Both the position numbers and the translations under genes were made by a program. The notes beneath the pieces are model-generated. The model saw only the letters and a program-made list of their open reading frames with translations, was not told the origin of the DNA and did not search any database. From Marinilabiliaceae bacterium (lineage in GTDB: Bacteria; Bacteroidota; Bacteroidia; Bacteroidales; Marinilabiliaceae): a DNA stretch of 37,542 bases. This document shows, one piece after another, positions 17,002 through 25,777 of this stretch. Position 1 is the first letter of the stretch. The number at the start of each line of letters is the position of its first letter. Location of the stretch: NCBI GenBank assembly GCA_009777175.1, contig WRMI01000028.1, positions 1 through 37,542 of the forward strand, given 5' to 3'.

Positions 17002-17757
17002 ATGAAAATAACAATAATAGGTTCCGGAAATATCGCAACTCATTTGGCAATTGCGTTAAAAAAGAGAGGCATAACCATATTTGAGATATATAGTCGTAAC
17101 TATTCGAATGCTTTAGCTTTAGCACAATCTGTTGGTAGTTATGCAATTAGATATATTGAAAAATTATCTCCAGATGCCGATATCTATTTAATCGCTGTTT
17201 CAGATAAGGCAATTTCTGAGGTTGTTGAACAAATGCCTTTGGTATCGGGAGTTGTTGCTCATACCGCGGGATGCGTACCAATCTCTATTTTAGAAAAATT
17301 TTCATCAAACGGTGCATTTTATCCTTTACAAACATTTACAAAAGGAATAGAACTCGATTTTGCAAAAATTTGGATATTTATAGAAGGAAATAACAAAAAT
17401 AGTACGGACAAATTGAAATTTTTATCTTCAAAATTGAGTAACTATGTAGAAACGATTTGCAGCGAAAAGCGTGCAATATTGCATCTATCTGCAACAATAA
17501 GTTGTAATTTTGTAAATCATCTCTATTTCGTGTCTCAACAAATAGTCGAAAAAGCAGGTTTAAGTTTTGAATATTTAAAGCCTGTGATTGAAGAAACGGC
17601 ACAAAAAGCTTGTAAAATATCGCCATCTTTGGCACAAACAGGTCCTGCAAAAAGAAAAGACAAAGATATTTTAAAATTACACATGAAAATACTTGAATAT
17701 GATGACAATTTTTCGGAAATTTATAAAAAACTATCGGACAGTATTGGTAGTCGGTAG
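17002..17757 (+). CDS. Rossmann-like DUF2520 protein (NADP-binding, F420/6PGDH-like)
   Basis: A 251-residue protein with an N-terminal Rossmann fold: KITIIGSGNIATHLAIAL (residues 2-19) gives the GxGNxA nucleotide-binding loop, followed by beta-alpha units up to about residue 110, including DIYLIAVSDKAI and VVAHTAGCVP. The C-terminal half (about 120-250) is the all-helical DUF2520 domain (YPLQTFTKG ... LHLSATISCNFVNHLY ... AQTGPAKRKD). The family occurs across Bacteroidota, often beside cell-division or nucleotide genes; substrate unknown. The final residues IGSR and the TAG are encoded by GTAGTCG heptamers. Family membership is strong. Confidence 0.88.
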   Translation: MKITIIGSGNIATHLAIALKKRGITIFEIYSRNYSNALALAQSVGSYAIRYIEKLSPDADIYLIAVSDKAISEVVEQMPLVSGVVAHTAGCVPISILEKFSSNGAFYPLQTFTKGIELDFAKIWIFIEGNNKNSTDKLKFLSSKLSNYVETICSEKRAILHLSATISCNFVNHLYFVSQQIVEKAGLSFEYLKPVIEETAQKACKISPSLAQTGPAKRKDKDILKLHMKILEYDDNFSEIYKKLSDSIGSR

Positions 17758-17930
17758 TCGGTAGTCAGTAGTCAGTAGTCAGTAAATGAGTAAATGAGTG
17801 AATGAGCGAATGAGTAAAGGAGTCTTTTAACCATAAAGGAAAAAAAAATAACTGAAAACTGAAAACTGAAAACTGAAAACTTTTGACGTTCTTTGCGTTC
17901 TCAACTTTGCGACTTTGCGTTAAAAACAAA
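17743..17930 (+). repeat. GTAGTCG heptamers, GTGAATGA octamers, AACTGAA heptamers, CTTTGCG block
   Basis: Four families occur in succession in one 218-base gap: GTAGTCG/GTAGTCA (17743-17783), TGAGTAAA/TGAGTGAA octamers (17784-17822), AACTGAA heptamers (about 17850-17882) and the CTTTGCGTTCTC-type block (17887-17923). The first unit overlaps the stop of the DUF2520 gene. Confidence 0.9.
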
Positions 17931-17975
17931 TAGTGTAAATTATTGAAATTAGTGGCTAAAAAATAAAATAAAAAT

Positions 17976-18509
17976 ATGAAAATAAAATATTTAATTATAG
18001 TAATTTTGCTGATAAGTTGCTCAAATAGTAAAGAGCGACCTACAAATGTAATTATTGAGCGGTCGATAGTCAATTCACTGAATGATACGCTTTTTACTGA
18101 AAAAAATTTAATTGCAGATTCTATCATTTATAGCGTTATGATAGTAAATACGGATGAATATGACAGTTGGAGCAGTTTTAGGCTTAGAAACATGAACCAA
18201 ATAAAAATTGTATCAGAAATTTTCGATAAAATTTATGCAGGCGAAATAATCGCGTATGAATACCATGAAAATAGACCTTTATCAATAGATGAGGTCAAAC
18301 AATTAGAAAATCGTTCTGACTTTTCTCGGGAACTAATAGAAGAAATAATGTTTGAAGAATCTTGGTTCTATTCGCCCGAAACTAACACATTTCACAAAGA
18401 AGTCTATTCGCTTGTATTTGCGTATGCTACTTATACCGATGATGGTGTCCGAAAAGATGCCCTAAAAGCAGCTTTTAAAATTTATTTAAAAAAGCAAAGT
18501 AGTGGTTAG
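17976..18509 (+). CDS. lipoprotein with weak GldN-like features
   Basis: A 177-residue protein with a strong lipoprotein signal (KYLIIVILLISC, Cys15). The mature part has IYSVMIVNTDEYD, then SEIFDKIYAGEIIAYEY, then ESWFYSPETNTFHKEVYSL. The order 'operator-like strand, I/L-x-D-K-I-x-x-G-E-I-x-x-Y, W-x-Y-x-P-E-T' reminds me of the GldN/PorN core of the gliding/T9SS apparatus, but the protein is shorter and I would not name it so without a profile search. Its C-terminal KKQSSG and TAG stop run into GTTAGTG repeats. Repeat arrays lie on both sides, so it is probably a single-gene transcript. Confidence 0.65.
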   Translation: MKIKYLIIVILLISCSNSKERPTNVIIERSIVNSLNDTLFTEKNLIADSIIYSVMIVNTDEYDSWSSFRLRNMNQIKIVSEIFDKIYAGEIIAYEYHENRPLSIDEVKQLENRSDFSRELIEEIMFEESWFYSPETNTFHKEVYSLVFAYATYTDDGVRKDALKAAFKIYLKKQSSG

Positions 18510-18955
18510 TGAGTAGTGGTTAGTGGTTAGTGATTAGTGGTTAGTGAATGAGTGAATGAGTAAATGAGTTAATGAGTGAATGAGTTAATGAGTGAATAAG
18601 TGTAGGGGCGCACCCTTGCGGTCGACCACCTTGTAACAAATGAGTGAATGTGTGAATGTGTAAATGAGTTAATGAGTGAATGAGTAAATGAGTGAATAAG
18701 TGTAGGGGCGCACCCTTGCGGTCGACCACCTTGTAACAAATGAGTGAATGTGTAAATGTGTAAATGTGTGAATGTGTGAATGTGTGAATGAGTGTAGGGG
18801 CGCACCCTTGCGGTCGCCCACCTTTTTAGTAAAAATTTATAGAAAAAATGAATAAATTAGAATAATAACAAACTCACCGTACACCGTGTACCCTGTACCC
18901 TGTACCCCTTACCCTGTACCCCGTATCCTGTACCTTGTACCGTGAAAAAAATATA
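18500..18955 (+). repeat. composite REP-octamer array followed by TACCCTG heptamers
   Basis: The 451-base gap holds GTTAGTG heptamers (18500-18546), then octamers TGAGTGAA interspersed with three copies of a TGTAGGGGCG-CACCC-type hairpin unit starting at 18601, 18701 and 18793. The third ends GGTCGCCCACC instead of GGTCGACCACC, which completes a GGGCG.ACC / GGT.CGCCC stem. From about 18878 to 18943 ten TACCCTG-type heptamers follow. No gene is hidden here: minus-strand frames give only repetitive peptides with GGRPQGCAPT. Confidence 0.92.
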
Positions 18956-18960
18956 AACAA

Positions 18961-20463
18961 ATGAAAATATTTCCAACTGAAACAATTCGTACCATTGACG
19001 AGTACACGATTCAGAATGAGCCAATTCTTTCCATTGATTTAATGGAACGGGCTGCACAAACACTATTTTTAGAACTAACAAACCGTTTTGCTGACAGACC
19101 TTTTTTAGTTTTGGCAGGAGCAGGAAACAATGGCGGAGACGCCCTTGCTATCGCAAGAATGTTGATTTTAGAAGGTTTTGATGTTATAACAATAATGTTA
19201 AAATCGGACAATTTATCCCCGGATGCTTCAGAAAATAAACGAAGATTAACATCAATAGAAAATGTTAAAATCTTAATTTGGGAAGAAAATCAGCAACTAC
19301 CCGAAATTGCTGATAATTGTGTGATTTTAGACGGATTGTTCGGAACAGGTTTAACACGTCCTTTGTCTGATAATCCTTTAAATCTAATTTTACAAATCAA
19401 CAAACTTAAAAATGAAATTGTTTCCATTGATATTCCATCTGGATTAATGTGCGACAACAATGGTGAGAACAACCCCGAAGGTATCATCAAAGCGACTTAC
19501 ACTTATTCTTTTCAATTTGTTAAATTAGCATTTTTATTTCCTGAAAATCAGAAATATGTAGGTAAATGGCAGGTTTTAGACATTGGATTGAACCTACAAA
19601 TCATTGCAGAAACATTAACAAATTTTCATATAACAGATTTTGAACGTGTTAAATCATTTTTTGTGCCTCGGAAAAAATTTGACCATAAAGGAAATTTTGG
19701 ACATGCCTTGCTAATTGCGGGGAGTGCGGGTAAAATGGGTGCTGCTATTCTCGCCTCGAAAGCGTGTTTGAGGAGTGGCGCAGGATTGCTGACCGTTCAT
19801 ATTCCTCAAAAAATTGAAAATGTTTTCCATATTTCTGTTCCCGAAGTTATGGTTAGTTTTGACAAATCTGAGCAAATATTTTCAACTTTGCCCGATTTAA
19901 CTATGTTTTCTGCCATCGGCATCGGACCTGGCATCGGAACCCATTCAACTACGGCAAAAGCAATAGGTTTACTTTTTAGGAAAGCCCGACATATTCCGTA
20001 TGTGATTGATGCTGACGCAATTAATATATTGTCAATAAATCCTAAATTAATCGATAATATTCCAAACAAATCAATTCTCACTCCACACCCCAAAGAGTTT
20101 GAACGTTTGGCAGGTAAGTGGGAAAATGATTATCAAAAAGTGGAGATGGCACTCAATTTTTGCTACAAAAAAAGAGTAATTTTAGTATTGAAAGGCGCAT
20201 ATACAGCGGTAATTTTCCCAAATGGAAGATGCAATTTTAATCCGTCTGGAAATCCGGGAATGGCAACCGCAGGAAGTGGAGATGTACTTACAGGTATTAT
20301 TCTTGCGTTACTTGCACAAGGATTATCACCCGAAAAAGCCTCAATTGCAGGAACTTACATCCACGGACTCGCAGGCGATTTTGCAAGAGAAGTTAACGGA
20401 GAAACCTCTTTAATTGCATCTGATATTGTCTCAAATTTAGGAAAAGCATTCCAACAAATGTGA
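18961..20463 (+). CDS. nnr: bifunctional NAD(P)H-hydrate epimerase / ADP-dependent NAD(P)H-hydrate dehydratase
   Basis: A 500-residue cytosolic repair enzyme that converts damaged NAD(P)HX back to NAD(P)H: the N-terminal domain epimerises the R and S forms and the C-terminal ribokinase-like domain dehydrates S-NAD(P)HX using ADP. The N-terminal YjeF_N domain (about 1-215) shows IDLMERAA, LAGAGNNGGDALAIAR and ILDGLFGTGLTRPL, with SIDIPSGL closing the site. The C-terminal domain (about 225-500) shows GHALLIAGSAGKMGAA, IGIGPGIG, ILTPHPKEFERL, VLKGAYT and the nucleotide-site motif NPGMATAGSGDVLTG. Length and domain order are normal. The ATG lies 5 bases after a spacer that itself follows TACCCTG heptamers. 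It converges on the T9SS gene downstream. Confidence 0.95.
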   Translation: MKIFPTETIRTIDEYTIQNEPILSIDLMERAAQTLFLELTNRFADRPFLVLAGAGNNGGDALAIARMLILEGFDVITIMLKSDNLSPDASENKRRLTSIENVKILIWEENQQLPEIADNCVILDGLFGTGLTRPLSDNPLNLILQINKLKNEIVSIDIPSGLMCDNNGENNPEGIIKATYTYSFQFVKLAFLFPENQKYVGKWQVLDIGLNLQIIAETLTNFHITDFERVKSFFVPRKKFDHKGNFGHALLIAGSAGKMGAAILASKACLRSGAGLLTVHIPQKIENVFHISVPEVMVSFDKSEQIFSTLPDLTMFSAIGIGPGIGTHSTTAKAIGLLFRKARHIPYVIDADAINILSINPKLIDNIPNKSILTPHPKEFERLAGKWENDYQKVEMALNFCYKKRVILVLKGAYTAVIFPNGRCNFNPSGNPGMATAGSGDVLTGIILALLAQGLSPEKASIAGTYIHGLAGDFAREVNGETSLIASDIVSNLGKAFQQM

Positions 20464-20508
20464 TTTGGCAAGATTTTTTGCTAATTTTTGAGGTCTTTGC
20501 GAAAAAAA

Positions 20509-20553
20509 CTTTGCGTCTTTGCGTTAAAAAATTTAAAACGCAATGACGCAAAG
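20509..20553. terminator. bidirectional hairpin between convergent genes
   Basis: CTTTGCGTCTTTGCGTT at 20509-20525 pairs with 20537-20553 at 16 of 17 positions around an A/T-rich 11-base loop. It is built from two opposed copies of the CTTTGCGTT dispersed repeat and lies between nnr (plus) and the beta-helix gene (minus), where it could terminate both transcripts. Confidence 0.65.
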
Positions 20554-20577
20554 ATTAAAACGCAACGGTCGCAAAGG

Positions 20578-22335
20578 TCACTTTTTAACTAATTTAACCA
20601 TCTCATTTCCTACCTTCACAAAATATATTCCGTTTGATAAATGCGAAATGTCTATTTCAACGGTTGGACGGTTCAGGATGAACGGTTCACGGTTCACGGT
20701 ACACGGTACACGGTTCATGGTACACGGTTCACGGTTCACAGTACACGGTACACGGTGAACAATACGACCAGCGATGTCTAATATCTCAATACTCACTACT
20801 GACATCTCGCTACTGACATCTGAAAACTGAAAACTGAAAACTGAAAACTCTCCACTCGTTGGGTTTGGAGTTACCACTACATTCGTATTTCCAAATCCAG
20901 GATTTGTAATTCCTGAGTGGTCGCTTTTGCTTGCTTCGGGTGTGTTTCCGTAACAGCCGAGGTTTACACGACCGCCATTGGGGGCAGGTTCGTTAGAATA
21001 GTCAGATGTCGGATTTCCTGCATCTATTGCGGGACTGCTTACGGCATCATTGAACCATTGTCCTGTTGCGGAAATATAACGTCCATTTTTTGATTTAATG
21101 TGAAAATCTCCATTCGAAACGTCAGCAAATAGAGGGTCAGATGAAAAATTTCCTGTACCCGCAAAACCTTGTTGCGCTAGAGTGTAATTAACAGTCAATG
21201 TTGCACTTGTCCCACCATCATCCATCGCTTGGAAGTCGCTACCATTGTTCCAAAAAATGCAGTTTTGAACGTGCGCTGTACTACCTTGAACAAACATCGA
21301 TGCACCGCTACAAGTATTGCCAAAAACGGTGCAGTTGTCCATATGTAAAACAGACGGATTGTAGAGGTAGTCGGCATCAACATAAATTGCAGAGCCGCTA
21401 TCACCACTTGAATTGTTAAAAATCAATTCGTTTTCCATAAATACAGTTGCTCCGTCATCAATAAAAATTGCACCACCGTGCGTAGGCGCACTATTGTTGC
21501 TATAAATGTTAAAAGACAAGGTAACTGTTGTATTATTTTCAGGGTTAGAGGCAAAAATCAAAAGTGCACCACCCCAACCCCAAGATAATGGCGCAGCGGC
21601 AACATTATTGCGGAAAACATTTCTTGAAATAGTTCCTGTACCGCAAATTGAAACTCCGCCGGCATGGTCGTCGTGTCCTGTGTTATTTTCAATACGATTG
21701 TTTACAATGTTAAAATTTGCTTGGTCGTCTGTAACTCCAATTGCAGCACCACGCATGGAAATGTTGTTGCGGATAATGTTGTTTTGAATGGTAATGTTGT
21801 TACCCTCTAAACCAATTCCTCCGCCATGCCGATGTCCGCCCCATTCGTCTGGCTCAAGCGACCCGTTGTTTTCAATGATGTTGTTTTCAATGGTGATATT
21901 GTTTAAATATCCCGACCAACCGCCAGAAAGTTCAATTCCACGCTGTCCATTACGAATGGTAAAACCGTTAATAATCAAATTACCAGAAATTTGGGTATCG
22001 ATGTAAATCAAAATAGACGGCGCAGCACTTGTTCCATTGATAATCGTTACGTTTGATTCAGGATTGGCAATATTAAAATCGCCACTGCCTGCATAACCGC
22101 CAAGTAGTTGCACTTTTTTTTGTGAAATCTGAATTGCTTCAGAATAGGTTCCTTTGGCAACTTTAATGATATCACCATTTGAGGCTACATCAATAGCTGC
22201 GTGAATGGTTTTGTACGGATTTGTTGGGGTTCCATTTTCAGAACCACTCCAACTACCGTCTACGCAAATTTGATTTTGGCTAAATGTTAGTAGACAAAAG
22301 CCTATTAAACCAAAAAATAAGAGTGTTCTTTTCAT
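20578..22335 (-). CDS. T9SS-exported right-handed beta-helix protein with repeat-expanded sorting domain
   Basis: A 585-residue protein. The start at 22335 (MKRTLLFFGLIGFCLLTFSQ, signal peptide) is preferred over upstream in-frame ATGs that lie in repeats. Residues about 25-460 form a parallel beta-helix of the DUF1565/right-handed type, with many N-x-I-x-x-N turns (NNITIENNIIENNGS, IQNNIIRNNIS). The end is a type A T9SS C-terminal domain: VVTPNPTSGEFSV, then SIEILDIAGRIV, then EIDISHLSNGIYFVKVG, ending VKLVKK. Such domains carry the protein across the outer membrane through the type IX machinery and lead to surface anchoring. Two loops of the sorting domain are filled with heptamer-encoded peptide (see repeat entry). 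Beta-helix folds often bind or cut polysaccharide, but I see no catalytic signature. Confidence 0.88.
   Translation of the reverse strand: MKRTLLFFGLIGFCLLTFSQNQICVDGSWSGSENGTPTNPYKTIHAAIDVASNGDIIKVAKGTYSEAIQISQKKVQLLGGYAGSGDFNIANPESNVTIINGTSAAPSILIYIDTQISGNLIINGFTIRNGQRGIELSGGWSGYLNNITIENNIIENNGSLEPDEWGGHRHGGGIGLEGNNITIQNNIIRNNISMRGAAIGVTDDQANFNIVNNRIENNTGHDDHAGGVSICGTGTISRNVFRNNVAAAPLSWGWGGALLIFASNPENNTTVTLSFNIYSNNSAPTHGGAIFIDDGATVFMENELIFNNSSGDSGSAIYVDADYLYNPSVLHMDNCTVFGNTCSGASMFVQGSTAHVQNCIFWNNGSDFQAMDDGGTSATLTVNYTLAQQGFAGTGNFSSDPLFADVSNGDFHIKSKNGRYISATGQWFNDAVSSPAIDAGNPTSDYSNEPAPNGGRVNLGCYGNTPEASKSDHSGITNPGFGNTNVVVTPNPTSGEFSVFSFQFSDVSSEMSVVSIEILDIAGRIVHRVPCTVNREPCTMNRVPCTVNREPFILNRPTVEIDISHLSNGIYFVKVGNEMVKLVKK
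20671..20850 (-). repeat. heptamer repeats inside the T9SS sorting domain coding sequence
   Basis: On the minus strand, ten ACCGTGA/ACCGTGT units (20671-20757) encode a 7-residue peptide repeat (RVPCTVN, REPCTMN, RVPCTVN, REPFILN). TTTTCAG units (about 20818-20850) encode FSVFSFQ. Three 7-base units make 21 bases, so the frame is kept. The same families occupy intergenic gaps elsewhere in this window. Confidence 0.88.
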
Positions 22336-22714
22336 ATTACTTAATAATTTATAGTTATTTATCAGTTTTATAGTTTTATAGTTTTCAGTTATCAGTTTTG
22401 AGTATTTAGTATCATTATTCATAATATTTATTTTAACGCAAAGTCGCAAAGTTGAGAACGCAAAGAACGCAACCACTAACCACTAATCACTATTTTTAGC
22501 CACTAATTACACGAATTTTCACTAATTTTTTCTTTGTGTTCCTTTGTGAAACCTTTGTGTTCCTTTGTGGTAAAAATCTTAATGCAAAGTCGCAAAGTTT
22601 ATAACGCAAAGAACGCTAAATTGTTTTATACAATCTTTTATTATCATCTTCATCTTATATACTTATTAATCATTAATCACTAACCACTAACCGCTAACCA
22701 CTAATCACTAATCA
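22336..22714. repeat. repeat-filled spacer between minus-strand genes
   Basis: Reading along the plus strand: AGTTTTAT octamers and TTTTCAG heptamers (22355-22400), an AACGCAAAGTCGCAAAG block (22434-22470), CACTAACC heptamers (22472-22493), a TTACACGAATTTTCACTAATT block (22505-22532), TTTGTGTTCC units (22534-22572), a second AACGCAAAG block (22580-22615) and CACTAAC/CACTAAT heptamers (22666-22720) running into the next stop codon. No gene is seen. Confidence 0.88.
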
Positions 22715-23965
22715 CTAATTATTTACTGTTGGGTTTTGAGTAAGTCCGTTAAAACCTTTCAGATGTGGGAGTCTATGGGGTGCAAAGTCCCATGAATCTT
22801 CGGGGAAATCTACTGTGTTTATCCACCATGTATCACTATTTGCACCGTTATAGTCTCCGTCTGATACGTTTTCGCCATGAATGCTTGTTGTCGTAGCGTC
22901 TGAAACAGGTATTTCAGGTGTACCTATCAGCGTCATATCATTTCGGGAGTAGTTGTTGCTTATCATTGAACTCATAATGAAAATATCTTCACCTACTATA
23001 CGACCTATTTTGCTTGAACCTGTATGTGTTGTTGATATTGTCTGGTTCAACGCTACACAGTTTTTTATTATGTATGAGTTTACACTCACAATACCGCCAA
23101 TAACGGACATGCCATCAGAGGAAACGGTACCTGTTGCATAGCAATTTTCTATAGTTCCCCGGTTGCGACCAGCCACGCCCCCAAAACCATATTCAGAGTC
23201 AATACCACTGACATTTACGGTAACATAGCAATTAACAATTGTTCCTAAGTTGGAACCGACTATACCTCCGACAAAACTTTTTCCGTTGCAAGAAACCGTT
23301 CCATTAGTAACCATACAGCTGCTTACCGTCCCATAATTATTTGTCCCAACCAATCCGCCTATGGAGCTAAAATCGGAGCCGGTATAGTTGTATGTAGTCT
23401 CTACATTATCAATATAACAATGCTCTAATGTCCCACCGGCAAGGAGAGCGACCATACCACCAGCCCAATACAGAGACCCTGATGAACTTTCATGTAAAAA
23501 TTTTAAATTGCTTAATCGGACATTCTTCATTGTGCCGGTTACTGTTGAAAAAAATGCACAGTTTCCGGTAGTGGTAAGGTTTGAGATGGTGTATCCGCCG
23601 CCGTCATACGAGCCTTCGAATACAAACCACACAGGTTTCCAATCTTCGCCGCTTAGGTCAATATCTGCGACTTGCCTGTAATGGCTTTCTTCTGTCCATT
23701 TTCCTCCAGGTCCAGTTTCGCCTGAAGCTACTCGTTTGAGGTCCGTCTTATTAGCAACAATAAATGGGTCATTTTCCGTACCACTCCCATACTCAGTTGA
23801 AGTAGGGGTGTCATCGTCATCTGGATCATCGAGATCATTATTAACGTATGCGTTATTATTATTACAAGCAAAAAATGCTAATAAACAAGCAAATAACACA
23901 AAACTCATTAATCGCTTAAGCGATTTTTTTTCTGTGAGCCTTAGGCTCGTCTTTACTTCTTTCAT
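22715..23965 (-). CDS. GLUG-repeat lipoprotein, copy 1
   Basis: A 416-residue surface lipoprotein. After a long n-region (MKEVKTSLRLTEKKSLKR) comes the signal SFVLFACLLAFFAC, with Cys34 as the lipid site. An acidic tether follows (DLDDPDDDDTPTS), then about residues 60-330 with GLUG-type repeats: GGLVGTNNYGTVSSC, GGIVGSNLGTIVNCYV, GGVAGRNRGTIENCYATG. GLUG repeats form beta-helical adhesin-like structures. The first 57 and last 45 or so residues are almost identical to the paralogue at 24451-25740, whereas the middle has diverged. The stop codon TAG is the first unit of a CACTAAT (sense ATTAGTG) heptamer array. Probable role: variable surface adhesin or carbohydrate-binding protein, by family only. 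Confidence 0.85.
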   Translation of the reverse strand: MKEVKTSLRLTEKKSLKRLMSFVLFACLLAFFACNNNNAYVNNDLDDPDDDDTPTSTEYGSGTENDPFIVANKTDLKRVASGETGPGGKWTEESHYRQVADIDLSGEDWKPVWFVFEGSYDGGGYTISNLTTTGNCAFFSTVTGTMKNVRLSNLKFLHESSSGSLYWAGGMVALLAGGTLEHCYIDNVETTYNYTGSDFSSIGGLVGTNNYGTVSSCMVTNGTVSCNGKSFVGGIVGSNLGTIVNCYVTVNVSGIDSEYGFGGVAGRNRGTIENCYATGTVSSDGMSVIGGIVSVNSYIIKNCVALNQTISTTHTGSSKIGRIVGEDIFIMSSMISNNYSRNDMTLIGTPEIPVSDATTTSIHGENVSDGDYNGANSDTWWINTVDFPEDSWDFAPHRLPHLKGFNGLTQNPTVNN

Positions 23966-24002
23966 TTTAATTTGATATTAGTTTATGTAATCAATTATTT
24001 TC

Positions 24003-24061
24003 TTGCAGAAATAGCCTGCAAAATTTTGTGCAAAGATACAGGGTTATTTTTTATTGTGCAA
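24003..24061 (-). promoter_or_regulatory. promoter and 5'-leader hairpin of GLUG copy 1
   Basis: On the minus strand, TTG (24061-24059), 20 bases, TATCTTTG (24038-24031). Between promoter and ATG lies a hairpin: TTGCAG (24021-24016) pairing with CTGCAA (24008-24003). The same arrangement precedes copy 2. Confidence 0.75.
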
Positions 24062-24100
24062 TCATATAAATATATGATTTTTTAGTTTTCGGTTTCTTTC

Positions 24101-24455
24101 AGTGAATGAGTGAATGAGTGAATAAGTGAATGAGTGAATGAGTGAATAAGTGAATGAGTGAATGAGGGAATGAGAAGTTGTTAGTTTTATAGTTTTATAG
24201 TTTCATGGTTTTATAGTTTTATAATTCAAACTCTAATATCTACACTCTAATATCTTACTACTCACTACTTTCTACTTACTACTATTTTTGTGTTCCTTTG
24301 TGAAACCTTTGTGTTCCTTTGTGGTTAGATTAATTTTTAACGCAAAGTCGCAAAGTTTGAAAACGCAAAGAACGCAATTTTTTTTATCTTCTTCAACTTA
24401 TATCCTTATTAATCATTAATCACTAATCACTAACCACTAACCACTAATCACTAAT
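24101..24455. repeat. octamer, AGTTTTAT, TTTGTGTTCC, AACGCAAAG and CACTAAC repeats
   Basis: TGAGTGAA/TAAGTGAA octamers (24101-24175), AGTTTTAT octamers (24180-24222), CTACTTA-type heptamers (24256-24284), TTTGTGTTCC units (24288-24325), an AACGCAAAG block (24339-24377) and CACTAAC/CACTAAT heptamers (24410-24457) that overlap the stop of GLUG copy 2. No coding capacity. Confidence 0.9.
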
Positions 24456-25740
24456 TATTTACTGTTGGGTTTTGAGTTAGTCCTTCAAATCCTTTCAGAT
24501 GTGGGAGTCTATGGGGTGCAAAGTCCCATGAATCTTCGGGGAAATCTACTGTGTTTATCCACCATGTATCACTATTTGCACCGTTATAGTCTACGTCTGA
24601 TACATTTGCGCCATGAATACTTGTGGGTGAAATGTCGGCAACAGGGTAATTTTGCCAACTTAATATCAGTGTCATGTCTTGTCGGGCGTAGTTATTGATG
24701 GTTTCACCTTCAGTACCATAAGCATTTGTGATATTTTGGCCGGTTATGCGTCCAACATGTCCACTTGACATGTTACACTGAACTTCTTTGTTCAATGCCA
24801 CGGAGTTTTGTACCGTAGATGCCATATTATAACCCGATATACCACCAGCATTTGCACCGCTTGAGGTAACATTGCCTATTGCATAACAGTATTGTATTAT
24901 TCCACCACCGCTACTATCATTCGCAATACCACCAGCCTTCGATCCACTCGTAGTAATGACTTCAACGGTTGAATAACAATTTTCTATGGTTCCTGAGTTA
25001 GAACATACTATACCTCCCGCATTGTATCCCTTAATAACTCCGTTGGTAACCATGCAATTACTCACAATTCCTAACATAGTATCAGAGTACGAATTAACTA
25101 TTCCTGCCACGCCTCCAACTCCAGGTGATTTAACATCCATGTTTACATTATTAACAGAACAATGATCAATCTTTCCGGGACCTATCTTTCCAGCAATACA
25201 ACCAACAGCAAGAGCACCCTCTTCTGAAATAGTTATGTAAACATCCTCCAATCTGACATTTTTGATTGTTCCACCAACGTATCCGAACAACCCTATGCAA
25301 TCATATTGGTTTTCGAAGTCGGTGATTGTAAGGTTTGAGATAGTAAACCCGTTACCGTCATAGGTTCCTAAAAAACTATCATCCATTAATCCGCCGCTAA
25401 TAGTTTTCCAATTTGTTTCTCCGCTCAAATCTATATCGGCAATTTGTAGATAGTGCTTGTCGGACCCCCATTCTAATCCGCCTGATCCTTTTACTCCTGA
25501 TGCTACTCTTTTGAGGTCAGCAACAGTTTTTACTTGAAATGGGTCATCTTCCGTACCACTACCATAGTCACTTGAAGTAGGGGTGTCATCGTCATCGGGA
25601 TCATCGAGATCATTATTAACGTATGCGTTATTATTATTACAAGCAAAAATTGCTAATAAACAAGCAAATAACACAAAACTCATAAATCGTTTAAGCGATT
25701 TTTTTTCTGTGAGCCTTAGGCTCGTTTTTACTTCTTTCAT
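24451..25740 (-). CDS. GLUG-repeat lipoprotein, copy 2
   Basis: A 429-residue paralogue of the gene at 22715-23965. The signal and lipid site are the same (SFVLFACLLAIFAC, Cys34), as is the acidic tether. The central region has its own GLUG-like repeats (IGLFGYVGGTIKNVRLED, GGIVCSNSGTIENCYSTVEV, GGISGYNMASTVQNSVALN). The C-terminus is nearly identical to copy 1 (DTWWINTVDFPEDSWDFAPH, then RLPHLKGFEGLTQNPTVNN). Leader and promoter are conserved as well. Tandem duplication followed by divergence of the exposed middle, or homogenisation of both ends by gene conversion, explains this. The stop codon lies in a heptamer array. Confidence 0.85.
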   Translation of the reverse strand: MKEVKTSLRLTEKKSLKRFMSFVLFACLLAIFACNNNNAYVNNDLDDPDDDDTPTSSDYGSGTEDDPFQVKTVADLKRVASGVKGSGGLEWGSDKHYLQIADIDLSGETNWKTISGGLMDDSFLGTYDGNGFTISNLTITDFENQYDCIGLFGYVGGTIKNVRLEDVYITISEEGALAVGCIAGKIGPGKIDHCSVNNVNMDVKSPGVGGVAGIVNSYSDTMLGIVSNCMVTNGVIKGYNAGGIVCSNSGTIENCYSTVEVITTSGSKAGGIANDSSGGGIIQYCYAIGNVTSSGANAGGISGYNMASTVQNSVALNKEVQCNMSSGHVGRITGQNITNAYGTEGETINNYARQDMTLILSWQNYPVADISPTSIHGANVSDVDYNGANSDTWWINTVDFPEDSWDFAPHRLPHLKGFEGLTQNPTVNN

Positions 25741-25777
25741 TTTAATTTGATATTAGTTTATGTAATCAATTATTTTC

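Noticed and set aside
18541..18805. Minus-strand reading frames rich in THSLIHSFTH and GGRPQGCAPT
   Set aside because: They are translations of the octamer and REP repeats; the same peptides appear wherever the repeats occur, including 32611-32997 and 35429-35785.
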